Shown here piece after piece: positions 48,201 to 61,600 of a stretch of DNA of 64,000 nucleotides. The translations under genes were made by a program, and so were the position numbers. The DNA comes from Monoplex corrugatus. Lineage: Eukaryota > Mollusca > Gastropoda > Littorinimorpha > Ranellidae. The notes beneath the pieces are model-generated. The model searched no databases. It saw nothing but the letters and a program-made list of their open reading frames with translations, and was not told the origin of the DNA. The stretch is from assembly GCA_030674185.1 (NCBI GenBank), contig CM060308.1, forward strand, positions 29,096,004-29,160,003. The letters are read 5' to 3'. Numbering within the stretch: the first letter of the stretch is position 1; each line of letters opens with the position of its first letter.

Positions 48201-48519
48201 TGCTTTGTCTTGTCATTTACACAAGAAGCTGAGCTGTGAAATTATCTGGGTCATGTTTGTCTATCTGTATGTCTGTCTGTTTATCTGTATGTATTATATA
48301 TGTATGTGTTCGGTACATACATACGTATGTACATACGTATGGATGGATGGATGGTACGTACGTATGTACGTACGTACCTACGTATGGATGGATGAATGGA
48401 TATATGGATATATAATCTGTGCGTGGGTGGATATGTACACCTGATCTGGTAGTGATTTTTGTGTGCTCTATGATGTCTTGTGTACATGTCTAAGTAATAT
48501 GTAGCAAATACTAAATTCA

Positions 48520-48550
<31 letters not shown>

Positions 48551-49189
48551 TGTATGCGTTACGTATGTCCATCTGCCCAGGCTAGAGCTTACAGCGTAGC
48601 TCTTTTTCGCATGATGCACCCGTTGTTGGAGATCATCAGCGCTATCTGTTACACCGCCCTGTCCTGCCAGTAACATCAACCAAATAGTCAACAGCTATTC
48701 GTTCGTCCAAACAAGTCTGACTTCTTTCGCAGTTTACCTCCATTATCTGCAGGCTAACCTATGTTCGTTAAAGGTGAACTCGTCTGGCTTGGGGATTGTT
48801 TTCTAACTGAACACCCTTCTGCCTCTGCGCTGCATTGTCAAGGAAGTCCATCTATTAGAAGGAAAAACACTATTTCAACCCCACAAAGAATTCAGGCACA
48901 CTGGACAGTCCTGAATTGCAAAGACCGTGGATCCATGAGCATGGTCTTAGTATCTACCAAATATTACCCCACCCCCACCCCACCCACACCCTGGGTGACT
49001 GGCTCCATGCCTTCGAGAAAGGTTTTTGAGCCAGAAGCTACGAAATGAATATTCCAAACAACGAAGCTGCATCAACATGCTGAGGTGATTCTACATGTGT
49101 CAGGCATTGCACACGTGAATTATGAGCGTCAGTAGACGAGAGGGTGGAAACAGGACTACTCGCCCACTCGACATTTTAAAATTCGTTAT
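48201..49189. other. Unannotated, tetranucleotide-rich
   Basis: Self-complementary TACG/GTAC and GGAT repeats at about 48310-48400 and (TATG)n at 48518-48556. At 48590-48690 the minus strand gives DSADDLQQRVHHAKKSYAVS, which may be a worn RTE RT segment, weakly supported. Confidence 0.5.
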
Positions 49190-49610
49190 GCTGGTCAGGC
49201 ATACAAGGAAGCCAGAACAAAAGACTTTCAGTTACCAGAAGAGTTCAATCTACGACGTCTGCGCAAGATATGCAACCTCACGGGGCAAGATCGGGTGTCT
49301 AGCCTTCAAGATTTGAAGAAATGTGGCTTGCCAAGTGTTAATTGTCCGTTCATCAAGTACCAGCTTCGTTGCACAGGACACGTTGTCCATATAAATTATA
49401 TAACAACCACATCCCAAAGGTCCCCTGCATGGACAGCTGAAGCAGGAACACTGTGAATGACTTGGACAGACCGCTGAAGCGATACAAAGATACTCTGAAG
49501 GCCAACCTCTTCAGCTGTGGCAACACCACCACTAGCTGGGAAGAAATTGCCCGCAACAGAGCATGCTGGTGAAAGCAGTGCACAAAAGGCACAATCGTAT
49601 TTTGAGGGTG
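49190..49610 (+). pseudogene. RTE-type LINE C-terminal fragment
   Basis: Plus strand across frames: KCGLPSVNCPFIKYQLRCTG then HVVHI, stops, and LKRYKDTLKANLFSCGNTTT then SWEEIARNRACW. The order LPSxxxxxKYQLRWTGHVVRM ... RYKDTLK ... WE(E/Q)xARxRxxW is that of RTE-like polyproteins. Confidence 0.7.
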
Positions 49611-49831
49611 CCCAACAGCTACTATTCAACAAAACAGTAACTAGCGGAAGCAAAACATAGGACTGTGCAAATTCTTCTTATGAAGTGTCTATGGAAGAAC
49701 ATGTGCCTCCAGGATACATCTTCACTCCCACATGAAGACACACATCAGGTACTGAAAAACTGTATGTCTACTTATCCACCAGACCTGCAAGAAAATCCAT
49801 CATCAGAAATATGATCATGTATGAGTATCAT

Positions 49832-49832
<1 letters not shown>

Positions 49833-49863
<31 letters not shown>

Positions 49864-49903
49864 TGTATGTATGTATGTATGTATGTATGTATGTATGTAT
49901 GTA
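49833..49903. repeat. (TATG)n microsatellite
   Basis: About 17 uninterrupted tetranucleotide units. TGTACATG-rich sequence follows to about 50050. Confidence 0.95.
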
Positions 49904-51732
49904 TTTACATGCATTTAATCATGTATGTGTGTACATGCATGTAATCATGTCTGTGTGTACAAGCATGTACATATATATGTACATGTATGTAACCATGTAT
50001 GTGTGTACATGTATGTACATGTACATGTATATATATACATGTGTGCATGTACGCATATAATCATGTATCATTGTTTGAACATGCCTCATCGTGGTTTTCT
50101 GTTTATAGGGAATGTTGACAGGAAGACATAGTATTCCCCTTCCTATTCATTTTGTGTGTTGAAATACTTAATGATAAAAAAATTAATGCTGTTTGACTAG
50201 GGAGGAACAATTGACCAGTTGCTCATATTCAGCATTTGCTGACAGTTTGGAACTCTCAAAAGTGTATAGCACTTTGGATTTGGCTTACTAATGATGTAAA
50301 AATTGCAAACATCTAAACTATTCAGAAAGATTATATGAAGTCAAAATATTCAAAGTATGGACGAAAAGAGATATTACGTCACATGATAGACTAACTCGCT
50401 AAAATCACTTATACTTTTAAGACCGATACATATAGATTTGCAGAAAACGTTTTCTTTTGCACTGAATAATAAACAGGACAGGATAAGCACAAAAACTGTA
50501 ACTAAAAGTATGAACAAATAAGGCACAGATATGCCAGATTTAACAACATTCGTATTATGTTTCAGCTAACCTGGCTTTAAGAACCAACAAAGGCAAAATT
50601 ACGAACTGTTGCTATCTCAAACTTCAACTTTCTTAACAAACTGGACATTCTTGGACTAAATGTCACTTCCAAAGCAACACGGAGTACCAAATTCAGTATG
50701 TTGTTGTCAAAGCAAACAAAGAATGGAATGTCATTACGATGCAGAACCCATAGAGCTACATGTCTTGTTAGTCGAACATGTTCTTTTGAACAAACGTATA
50801 AAAATAGATAACAACGTAAGCCATGTACCAAATGGGCAAGAAAATGAATCCACGGCAATGTAGACTGTTAGAAAAAGAAGATTGTTTTTTTTCTTTTGAT
50901 CTCTAACCGAGTTTAATACAAAATTTGACATGAATATAGAATTTATCCCATAGTTAGAATGTAAATATGCTCTAAAGAATTGCAAACAGGAAAACAATGT
51001 GACTATGAATAATAAAACTTAAAGACGTTCATGCACAGCCATCAAAACACAATATTCAATACATAAAGGTACCGAACTTTGTAAAAACAGCAACTAAAAT
51101 CCTGGCTATTATGAAGAATGAAATGATATACTCAACATACCAATAAAATGGGAATTATGTTCCTTTGAAATAGGGAAATGTGCAATATTAACGTAAAATG
51201 GTATTAGATAAGAATCGTGAGCAAAATTATAGCAACAAATATAATTTCAAATGAAAGGAAAACTGTAAACTATAAAATGCAAACGCTTTGTGATACACAA
51301 AAAGAATGTACTGGCCATGAGACAGAATTCCTCACTTCTGGAAAGACTTAAAAATTTGGTAAACAGATGTGAAAAGGGACAAAATTAAAAGTAAACTAAA
51401 AGCTTGATTCTCTTTGGAATTGATCGCAATGCAAAAGCGGACAGTGTGGTTATCTGATCATGCTATTTGCCAAATGTAGGTGTAAAGTAAATGCGTGTCA
51501 GTATGACATTGCCGTCTTTAGACGAACAGAATATAAGCGATATAAAATAGATGAATATAATGTTTGCTCTCATATGGTACATCTGTGTACACATAACGGC
51601 TGAAACATGAGGGGGAATATGCACAGAATATTCCATGCTTGTGAGCCATTTGTGATACCAATCACTAAGATCTATTGTATTCTATGCTGTACCTCTCAAC
51701 CAGTTTTGAATATTTTCGATGTTCTCACATCT
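49904..51732. other. A/T-rich intergenic DNA
   Basis: No gene or repeat family recognised. Open frames are short and lack family features. Confidence 0.65.
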
Positions 51733-52005
51733 TTAATAATAATATTAATAATAATATTGGACATTTGTTGAGCGCCTTCCTCCCTCACAAGGAGGGAGCA
51801 CAAGGCGCTTCACATAATAGACGCACAGAACAGCCACAAATAGTGTACACATATAACATAAGACATATGGACAGATATGTCACACTTCATACTGCAAAAC
51901 ACATCATACCGCATAATACCACATGATAACATAATAACACATCTCATACCACATCACTACACACAAATATGGAAAGGAAAAACAGAACTATGCATGACAA
52001 CAAAA

Positions 52006-52040
<35 letters not shown>

Positions 52041-52560
52041 CACGCACCCTCTTCAACAATGGGATAAGGAGGAATGATAGAATCAAGAGTGAATATGGAG
52101 TGTTGTCTCAAAAGCATTTTTGAACAGGTAGGTCTTGAGACCGGTTTTGAAAGATGTGAGAGAAGGAGCATGGCGAAGGTCATATGGGAGACTGTTCCAA
52201 AAGAGAGGAGCTGAGAAAGAGAAAGAGCGTTCACCAAACGACTGAGTTTTTACACGAGGTACAATTAGCAAACGGGTGTCAGAACTTGATCGGAGCTGTC
52301 GTGATGGCAGGTATGTTGAAATCATTTCTGAAACATAAGGGGGAGCTGTGCCTGTAAGAGACGAGAAAGTCAGAGTAGCTATTTTGTATTGTATCCGTGC
52401 AGATACTGGTAACCAGTGAAGAGACTGCAGAAGTGGTGTAATATGATCTCTCCTTTTAGCCCTAAAGACCAGTCTAGCTGCCGCATTTTGGACTTTCTGT
52501 AGTTTTTGGATCAAGTAGTGTGGACAGCCAACAAGGAGGGAATTACAGTAATCAAGTTTT
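51733..52560 (-). mobile_element. CR1/L2-like LINE, 5'-truncated, copy D
   Basis: The minus strand encodes KLDYCNSLLVGCPHYLIQK, QKVQNAAARLVFRAKRRDH, LLQSLHWLPVSARIQYKI and SFKTGLKTYLFKNAF, with the stop at 52083 and no internal break, about 158 residues. The 3' part has (AC)n (52008-52040), a hairpin bounded by GCGCCTTGTGCTCCCTCC and its complement (51772-51811), then an (ATT)n-type tail. Confidence 0.88.
52008..52040. repeat. (AC)n microsatellite in the 3' UTR of LINE copy D
   Basis: A short AC run between the RT stop and the terminal hairpin of the element. Confidence 0.93.
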
Positions 52561-54164
52561 CTGTAATTTAGAATTCAATTTTACAGAAGGACCTTTGTCA
52601 AGCTATGCTCTTCAGTGTTCATGGGACTGATACTTTCAGAATGATGATCTACCACAAAGGTCAAAATGCACCCACTTGCTCATAGTGCCTTGAAAACAAA
52701 TAGGCATAATGTGAGTGAGTGTACATCCGAGTTCAGGTGTACAGTCTGCCTCAGGGTATGTCGTATCAATGTATCCAGTGACTGCTATCTGACACCAACC
52801 TTGCCTCCACCTGTACATATCCTTCACCAACCTAAGGTAAAAACCTAAGGTAAAAGTCAAGACAAGCAACATATAGCATCATACTGAGACCCATTGCTCA
52901 TTAGTACTGGCCTGCACTCTGACAGGGTATCAAAATAACAAGACAGCATTCTTACAATTAGCATAATACTCAACGTTTGCTCACAAGAGCATGCCAGCAA
53001 AAATGTTTGTGTAAAGGAGGGTACAAAGATCTTGTATCACCGACGAGACAATGAATAACACAAATAACACTGCAACAATGGGTGTGACAAGTGTGGTGAA
53101 TGAAATAATTGACAATAACATAGGGACCCAGCCATCTCCTCTCTCTCACTGAAAGGCTATATTTACTCTCTTGCAGTATTTGGTATGTGGATAACAGTAT
53201 TAATGCATACTACTTTCTTTTCAAATGGATAAGTTACGAGTTTTTGCTCTAAATACATGTATGGGGGGAAAAAAAACGCAAAAATTTTAGATATTTTCAA
53301 ATCTAACGAAGAAAAAATACGACATAGTAGAAGTACAAGTGTATCACACTTACAGCAAGGCAGCAAGCAGAAAACTGGGAACTGAACTGGCGATAAAACT
53401 TTTCTAATTTCAAGGGAGTAACCACAACTGATGTCAAATAGTTTTGGTGACAAAAAAGTGAGCTCGCAATGTGCAAAGTTTTTACAAAGATGAGCATGTT
53501 CTGTTATTCATAATCACTGTATGTACACCACATTAAGCCATTGATAAAATCACTTTGTTCAGTCATATCCGTGACATGGAAGGTGAATTCAGCAGAGAAG
53601 TATTATCTCTCATCATAATACGGGACAACACAATTTTGAATAACGATGAAGATATTAGGTCGGTAAGAAACCTGACAAAAAGGGAGTCGGTGCTCACAAT
53701 CAATTGTTACCACGTTTCGACCTAAAATCATGGTGAACTCAACATACCAGTTGAAAAAGAATACACGTATGGCTGTAACTGTTTATTTCCCACCGGACGT
53801 GTAGATTACATTTTCAGTCTAAAAAGTCTACCGTACACAGAAAAGTGCAAAATGGTCTCAGTCACGTATTTACGTCGCAGAGATTTTTCAACTGTATTTG
53901 AATATTCAAACTACAAAAGAAGGCCCAACATACTGGAAATTTAACAACTGTCTACTGAAAGACACGACATACATCAGTAGTCTTAACGACACAACTGATG
54001 TTCATTCAAGAGAACATTGGCCTCAACCTCAATACCAAATGGGAACTTGCAAACTCAAAATTAAAAAACTCAGCATAATACAATTGGAGCAAACTATGCT
54101 AGGAAAAGATAGCTACAACAAATGCAAACCGAACTGAATTGTACCGAAAAAGAAATTGCAAGAC
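52561..54164. other. Unannotated intergenic DNA
   Basis: No gene, RNA or repeat family recognised. Confidence 0.6.
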
Positions 54165-54430
54165 TTACAGAAAATGAGATGATCTAATCAGAAGAAGCAA
54201 CAAAAAATAAGCACTATACTCTTGAAAACGCACCAAGATAAACACTGAACTCATGAAATGCAGGAGTGGTGGTGGGGGCGAAAGACCCATGAGACACTGA
54301 GCTGACACCAATGATGGAAACATTAAGATGGATAGCAGACAGGCCACCTTTTTAATTTTGCGGGCTAGAATTGAACTCGAGATATCAGATCTTGAATCAC
54401 GACTCTACCAAAAGAAGCAGCCAGCCCGCA
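54165..54430 (-). mobile_element. tRNA-like SINE S1, copy in the 54-56 kb cluster
   Basis: Minus strand: GCGGGCTGGCTGC and TTGGTAGAG (box-A region), CTCGAGTTCAATTC (box-B region), then GGTGGCCTGTCTGC, CTTAATGTTTCCATCATTGG and TGTCAGCTCAGTGTCTCATG. These segments recur in the two following copies. Confidence 0.65.
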
Positions 54431-54869
54431 AGTGGAAACAAATAACAATAAAAGAAAAAAACCAATGATGAAAAAAATCAAGCAAACCGCAAAAAGAAAA
54501 CAACAACAACATGAAAGCCTGTGTTCAACATACAAGTACACTCAATACACCTACGAATATCCACATGAAAAGACTTTTCCCAGGTGGGATTAAATTTAAC
54601 AAAGTTCATTTTAATGTAACATTAAAAAAAATAAGCAATACAAAAAGAAAGTCGACGTCATGTTAAGGAAGTTGTATACTTTTCAGTGCGTAGAATGTGC
54701 TTTCATTCTGTATTGGTTTTGTATTAGCTTAACAAAAATCAGCTGGCCGAAAATTTGCGCCTTGTCTTGTTTTATCAAATGCGCGTCCTGGTTCTGTTTT
54801 TGTGTTTTTCTCGTTAAATTTCAGAGATTACCATATTTGAACACAACCAGAATTGGTATAGAAATGTGT

Positions 54870-55310
54870 TCAAGAGGAATTCGTCAATTTTGATAATTCC
54901 ATACGTGCTCCACCCAGATCTGCCAGCAATTATATGAAGGTGTCCTTGAGTGTGCTTGGAACCAAATCGGAGTTAGAGTTATTTGAGTTATTTCAAGAGG
55001 GATTCACCGTGTTCAGACAACTCCATATGCGCTTCACCCAAATCTGCTAGCAATTATCTGACAGATTTCCTGAGCCTGCACAAAACCCTATCTGCTGGCA
55101 AGGCCTTGAAATGGGGAGGGGGGAGAAGGGACACAACAAACACTAAGCTGACACCACCAGATTAATGGAAACAATAAGGTGGGCAGCGAACAGGCCAGAT
55201 TTTAATGGCCTGTTCGCTGTCCATTTTAATGTTGCAGACTGGGATTGAACTCGAGACATCCAAGATATCAGATCTTGAGTCTATGGCTTTACCAACTAGC
55301 CCGCGTAACC
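54870..55310 (-). mobile_element. tRNA-like SINE S1, second clustered copy with duplicated 3' part
   Basis: Minus strand: GCGGGCTAGTTGGTAAAGCC (box A), CTCGAGTTCAATCCC (box B), GTGTCAGCTTAGTGTTTG, CATTTCAAGGCCTTGCCAGC and GCAGATTTGGGTGAAGCGCA. The 3' segment occurs again at 54875-54960. GGCCTGTTCGCTG appears in both orientations around 55185-55220. Confidence 0.68.
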
Positions 55311-55379
55311 AAATCGGATTACAGTCGTTAGTAGAAGGCTTAGTAGTCAGTACCCTGCATAATAATGAATCAGACCAGG

Positions 55380-55700
55380 CACTGTTGAATTATACCAGAC
55401 TCGGACAATCCCACATGCGCTCCACCCAAACCTGTGAGAATTTATCTGGCAGACTCGTTGAGAAAGCACAAAACCCTATGCGATGGCAAGGTCTTGAAAA
55501 GGGATGGAATGGGGAACATAACAGGACCTATGGTTATGAAACACTACGCTGACATCACCAAAAAGATTGTAGCATTAAGTGGGCAACGAATAGGACAGTT
55601 TTTATCGTGATGGTTGGGACTGAACTGGAAACATCAGATGTTGAATTCATAGCTCTATCAACACAAACAGGCAGTCTGCGAGAAACCATGGCCGGCCCGA
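55380..55700 (-). mobile_element. tRNA-like SINE S1, third clustered copy
   Basis: Minus strand: GTTGATAGAGCTATGAATTC, TTCCAGTTCAGTCCC, TTCGTTGCCCACTTAATG, GATGTCAGCGTAGTGTTTC and CAAGACCTTGCCATCGCATA, the same order as in the neighbouring copies. Confidence 0.62.
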
Positions 55701-56039
55701 GTACCGAGCCCACGATTCCTGCATTATCAGCAATGACACTCTGCTGTGAACGCACTGGGAAGACTGGAACAATATGATCAAGTCTTCTCTTCTTCACAGA
55801 TGTCTCAGTAAGGGTGTTGCTCAAATCTCCTGACCAACACCACAGGTGTCTGTATTTCTTGGGCCTTGTTGACGCAAGAATATATTATGATAGTCAACGT
55901 AGAGTACAGCCCTGTCACGCAGTCTCAGTCCTTGATGGAACTCCACGGCATCATCATCATTATCCTTATGACTATCATCATCATAGTATTGTTAAAACTG
56001 TCCCAGCTTCAGTGGCCATTAACATGGCATAGAAAAGTG

Positions 56040-56200
56040 AACAAAAAGAAGAAGAAGAAGAGGAAGAAGAAGAAGAAGCAGAGGAAGAAGAAGAAGAATG
56101 AGAAGAAGAAGAAGACCAACAACAACAACTATAAGAACAAAAAGAAAACGAAGAATGAAAAAAAAAAAAACCCAGAAAAAATGAAGAAAAACAGAAAAAA
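56040..56200. repeat. (GAA)n-rich purine tract
   Basis: GAAGAAGAA arrays with interruptions. The Lys-rich frame across it is simple sequence. Confidence 0.9.
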
Positions 56201-56329
56201 AAAGACCGTGAGCACAAAGGAAACTAAGTGCAATGACCAGCACAAAAAAATAAAAAATAAAAAAGATAAACAAAAGTACACACGACTCTTGCTTTTTATG
56301 AGCATGGCGTTTTAGCATGAGTTAATGAG

Positions 56330-56440
56330 TCACTGGTGAGATGAACAACTTGTAGTCTGCCTGAGGTTTGAACCCAGAACCCTGGTGTTATCCAAATAGT
56401 GCTCTAACAAACTGTGCTGACGGGCCGTGTCCATGGTGAT
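56330..56440 (-). mobile_element. tRNA-like SINE head
   Basis: The minus strand contains GTTTGTTAGAGCAC (box-A-like) and TCTGGGTTCAAACCTC (box-B-like) about 45 bases apart, as in tRNA-derived SINE heads. Flanking body is not identified. Confidence 0.45.
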
Positions 56441-57686
56441 GTTGCCGGGGTCTGCAAAGTTTGCCACAGCTGTCAGGCAAGAGCAGGAAATGAAGCTTGA
56501 TTTCTTCGACCTAAAGTGACTACGTAAGATCTCGGGCATCAGATGGAAAGACTTTGTGACAAACGATGAAGTAAGGTCAAGAAGCAAACAGATCTCCCTT
56601 ACCAACATCATCTGCAAGCGTTGACTGAATTGGCCTGGCCATGCCGCTAAATTGCCGTGTTTAATTTAACACTGCCAACCAAGTCCTGATCCAGGAGGAC
56701 AGCGAAGGGAGGGAAGACCAAAAACGAACTAGTGGATAGACGCTGGAGTGATGCCCTCAGACTGTCTGCCGACCAAGCCACGGAACACTCTTGCTGCCTC
56801 ATGTGTGCCACGACGAAGGAGCGTCTAAATACATGTTGCACGAGGCCGGTCTTTGTATGATCCATTTCTGGTTTTATGTGATAGACTCAAGATATTGTCA
56901 CAGCAAAGCAGCAAATCAAGCTCACATGGCTGAATCAAACCCGTCATGTAATAGCCACCAGTTTATGTACAAGGACCAGATTTAAAAACAAACGTTTCAT
57001 ATCGTCTTTACCTCTCTCTCTCCCACTTTATTTCATACCATCGAGGCTTGCTGTCGACACTTGCCCCCTCCCCCTTCCAAAAGACAAACATGCCATGTAA
57101 TAGCACTCTGTGTACATGAGACAACCAGTATTTAGTTTTCATCCCCTCCCCCAGTGCTCGTTCATTCTCATGTATACCACAGAACCTTCCTCATTTTTAC
57201 ATTGTGTAGACCTGAGCACCAGGCTAATTATGCACCAAAATGTTGTCTTCCTACATACACACTCTTACGTAATAGAAACACTTCCAGAAACTTGTCGATT
57301 CCATGCTCTTTGTTCAAGAAAGTATATAATCGGGGAACAATCAGTCACTGTGTGTGAAAACACAACGTAGCAGAGCTGGTCCTAATCAGATTACATGTAT
57401 TTTTGTGTGATTATGACTTTCGTTCTTAATTAGTGTAAGAACTTAGAGAACTATAGGACTTATAGGCAAGTCAGAGTGTTATGTATAATACTGAAGCTGT
57501 GTTATTAATTTGATATTCACTTATTCTCTTTGTTATCACATGCATCATTCATGCCACTCACAGTTTCAAAAGTTACACCAATAGCTACTTTCCTTCTGTG
57601 ATAATATTCTTAAACACAAAAAGTCAGATATCACAGTATTCCTAATTCACAGCAATGCTCATTTCCATCAGATGCCAATTACAATA
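56441..57686. other. Unannotated, with a repeat shared with 43.55 kb
   Basis: 56725-56828 (GGATAGACGCTGGAGTGATG ... GGAGCGTCTAA) matches 43553-43640. No gene recognised. Confidence 0.55.
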
Positions 57687-58135
<449 letters not shown>

Positions 58136-58261
58136 CTGTTCCAACGTATTCTCTTTTTCTCTTCTCTTTCTCTTTCCCTCTGTTACTCACTTTCTCTTTC
58201 ACTCAGTCTGTCTTGCTGTGTCAACATTTTTTTTTAGAAAGGCAAGAAGGCTAACTGAGAA

Positions 58262-58533
58262 ACAAATCTATCTCTCCAAATTATTTTATGCCAGAGCAGT
58301 CAGGCGAATGCCCTACTCCACGATTTTCAACTGCCATGGGATCTGTGAACATGCGCAGGCCAGAAGGCCCACGTGTCCGACTCGTGTTTTTATCCTCTTA
58401 CGAAGGACTATACATTCAGTTGGATTGTCCGGTCGAATTGAGGAGAAAAGTCGAGGTCTCAATGGGAAACGAACCTTGGAACTTCTTGGAGTTAAGTTAT
58501 CGGCAGGCAAACGTCTAAACTATTCTGCCACCT
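58262..58533 (-). mobile_element. tRNA-derived SINE, minus strand
   Basis: Minus strand: GGCAGAATAGTTTAGACGTT (box A), CCAAGGTTCGTTTCCCATTG (box B), then CTCCTCAATTCGACCGGAC, AATCCAACTGAATGTATAGTC, ACACGTGGGCC and CATGGCAGTTGAAAATCG. This is the head-to-body order of a tRNA-derived SINE family I recall from snail genomes. Confidence 0.65.
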
Positions 58534-58673
58534 TTGTCATAAAATGACTAGGACGCACAATATTATGGTAACGTACTCCATCAGACAGGGACATGAAAAG
58601 AACAGACTGACAGGCAGATGAAGAAATGGACACATCTGGAAAGATACGCACACACTGGACAGATGCTGAGTTG

Positions 58674-61600
58674 TTACGTAGCGTTCTTCTTTAATGATAT
58701 CAGACGCTTTTTCAGTAAGTTGGATAAACGTTCGTCTCTTGTTTGTCTTCGCCTATTTGCTATGATATTCCACAGGAAAGATACAGGATTAACTGCTGAA
58801 CCCAGTGGCAACATGATAAGATTCATAGTCATTTGGACAATGTTCGAAATGCCTGCATCTAACAGAACTGCAAATATGGCAATACCAACTGACAACCAGC
58901 ACACTATGTTCACCACAGTTATCTTAATCAGCAGCTCAACTGAAGCATAGACAGATCGCTTAGCAGGGTCAATGATAGCTTCGTATCGGCTTGCCTTGAA
59001 GCGGATGAAAATTATGCCAACAGTTTCGGTCAGACTCAAGATGAAATTGATTATCATGGTAACAAGGATGAAATGAACGCCAGCCTGCATACTACTGTAT
59101 CCACTGAACTGGTCTGGAATGCAGATTACATAGTTATACATTTTAATGGGCGACACCGAAGGAAAAAGAGGCAGTGTGGCCAGCATGAAGCCCATCAGCC
59201 ACGCCACAAGACAGGCTGTAGCAGCCCTTTTCACATTGAACTGAGCGCAAAAGACAGAAGAGCAATGGACCAAGACACGATCAAGTGTGGCAAGCCACAC
59301 CGTCAAAGCTGACACCTCAAACGACAGCACGAACAGAAAACCAGCCACTTTACAGGCCTCGCTAGTTTTCCAGGTCAGCTCGTACGCAATAAACCGATTT
59401 CCGATCACAGCATCACCTACCAGAAGTATACTGGTATATGTTCCTATGCCAAGATTGGACACTTGCAGACTGATAACGAAGACATCAAAACTAGTTTCAA
59501 AAACTGCTTTCTTCATCACGCCCTGAACAACCAAACATGCCACGTTGCCAACGACAGAAAAAATGCAGATGCATGCCACTAAGAAATGGTACACCTTAGA
59601 ACTGAACAGATGTTCACATGAGGACAGAACATTTTGTGGCGCGATGCAGATTGTTTTACGTTCACCCTGGGGTAGGATATGATTACAGCATAGGAATAAC
59701 ATATCTGTAAGTATCATATCCAATTTATCCAGTCCCTTAAACAGATCAAGAGGAAACTCTGTGATGTAACTTCCTCTAATGTCCAGTCGTTTCAGCAGTG
59801 GATAATCACGAAAACCTCCTTTTCCTATGGACGACAACGTGGGAGCAGAGAGGTTTAATCGTTGTAGCTTTGGAAAAGAAGACAGAAGAGTACTGTCAAA
59901 CATCGTCAGTTTCGTTCTGGAAATGTCCAAGGATGTCAAGGTTTCAATGGTCTTGTTAGAAGCATCGCTTGAAAGAGATGTCAACGGATTGCCAGCTAAC
60001 AAAAGCGTCTGCAAGTTGATTAGGTCCAAGAAGGTTTTATCTGTAACATGTTTCAGTTGGTTGTCACTTAAATCAAGAAACATCAGCATGGGAAACTTTA
60101 AATCAACGAGGAAATATATGGAACAGCTAGACAGACTCAAATAAATAAGATAAACGTTTGCGTGTAATTCAACCGGTGATATTCGTGAGCTCTTGGCGTC
60201 CAAGTAACGCAGTGCAGTGAACATGTCAGCAAAGAAAGGCTTGTGACATTTAAAAGAATAACCTTGACATGCACAGCCAGCTGGGCAGTCGGCAACGTCG
60301 CACATCCGTTCATCATCATGCCGTGGACACTGAGCCCAGCCATCACACAGGTGGTCAATATGGAGACAGATCATGGAGTCAAAACAGCGGTAGAAATGAG
60401 GACAAAACGGATTGTGGCATTCATTTTCATCCTCCCGGCCAATGCAGTCATACATACCGTTACATCTTGTGTAGACAGGTAAACAAAGATCCAGTTCACT
60501 GGGGCAAAGATAATGAGTTTCAGGACATACGCGCAGTTGTTTCTGTGTGAAATAACCTTTTCCATCAAAGGATATAACAGTAGGATGCTTTGTCTGTAGT
60601 TTGATCGGACGACGCCATTGGGGAAAGTAAGGTAAAACCGTAGAGGAAAATTCATCAGACATATCATAACAGTCCGCATAATGATTATCTTTCTTTCCGG
60701 GATGATTAAGGCACTCGAAGTTGAAGCATTCAAATTCTAACATTGTATCACACCTTGGGTATTTACAGAAACTTTCATCACTTCGGTCTTTGCAGTCAAC
60801 TATTATGTCACAAAGTAAAGAGTATGGTATTGTGAACTTGCCATCCTGACACTTAAACATGATTACCTTAAAACCTGGCCTGGCTGTTGACAGTTGTGAA
60901 GAACTAATTACATCAGATGTCTCGCAATGATCTTGAGGCTGAACGTGACCACAATGACTTCGCAAGTCACACGATAAGTATCCATGAACCATATGGTAAC
61001 CAGGACAGATCGCTAGTGGCTGTTTTATTTTCAAAAAGTATGTATCATGAAAAACATTTCCAACACTGATGTTAACACTTACTTTAGATCTGTCAATATT
61101 GAACTCTATTTCACAAACAAGATCATCGGTTCGAAGTTTAACGACGTCCTGAACTGTTCGCCTTACAACTGTCATATCGAAAACTTCAAATGTTGACCAG
61201 AACTCATATCTGGAATCAGTATAGTGCGTGTAGTCTCCTAAATGGTCAATATTATATACCACGTGCTTGTTTGACCATAACGGAAAACGACTGTACATGT
61301 ACAACACAGTTTCAGTACCAGACTTAAGTCCTATGGACATTCTGTTTATCCAATATTTGGAATATTGAAAAACTTTTAAAAAATCTTGTTTCGCTTCTTC
61401 AGTTTCAAATCCCACCAGATTTCCTCCATACTGCTTACAAAGTTTGCTTTGAGGCTGTTTCGAATTGTCAGCTCTGATTAGTTTGAAACATTTGTTTCTT
61501 GAGGCCACCATACCTTGACAATCAGGACTGCTAAAGGGACAGTGTTCACTTTCGTCCTCGCCACTACTACATTCTCTCCAAAGATTGCAGTCTAAATGGT

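Noticed and set aside
55866..56315. Lys-rich 149-codon frame
   Set aside because: Translation of a (GAA)n-rich tract.
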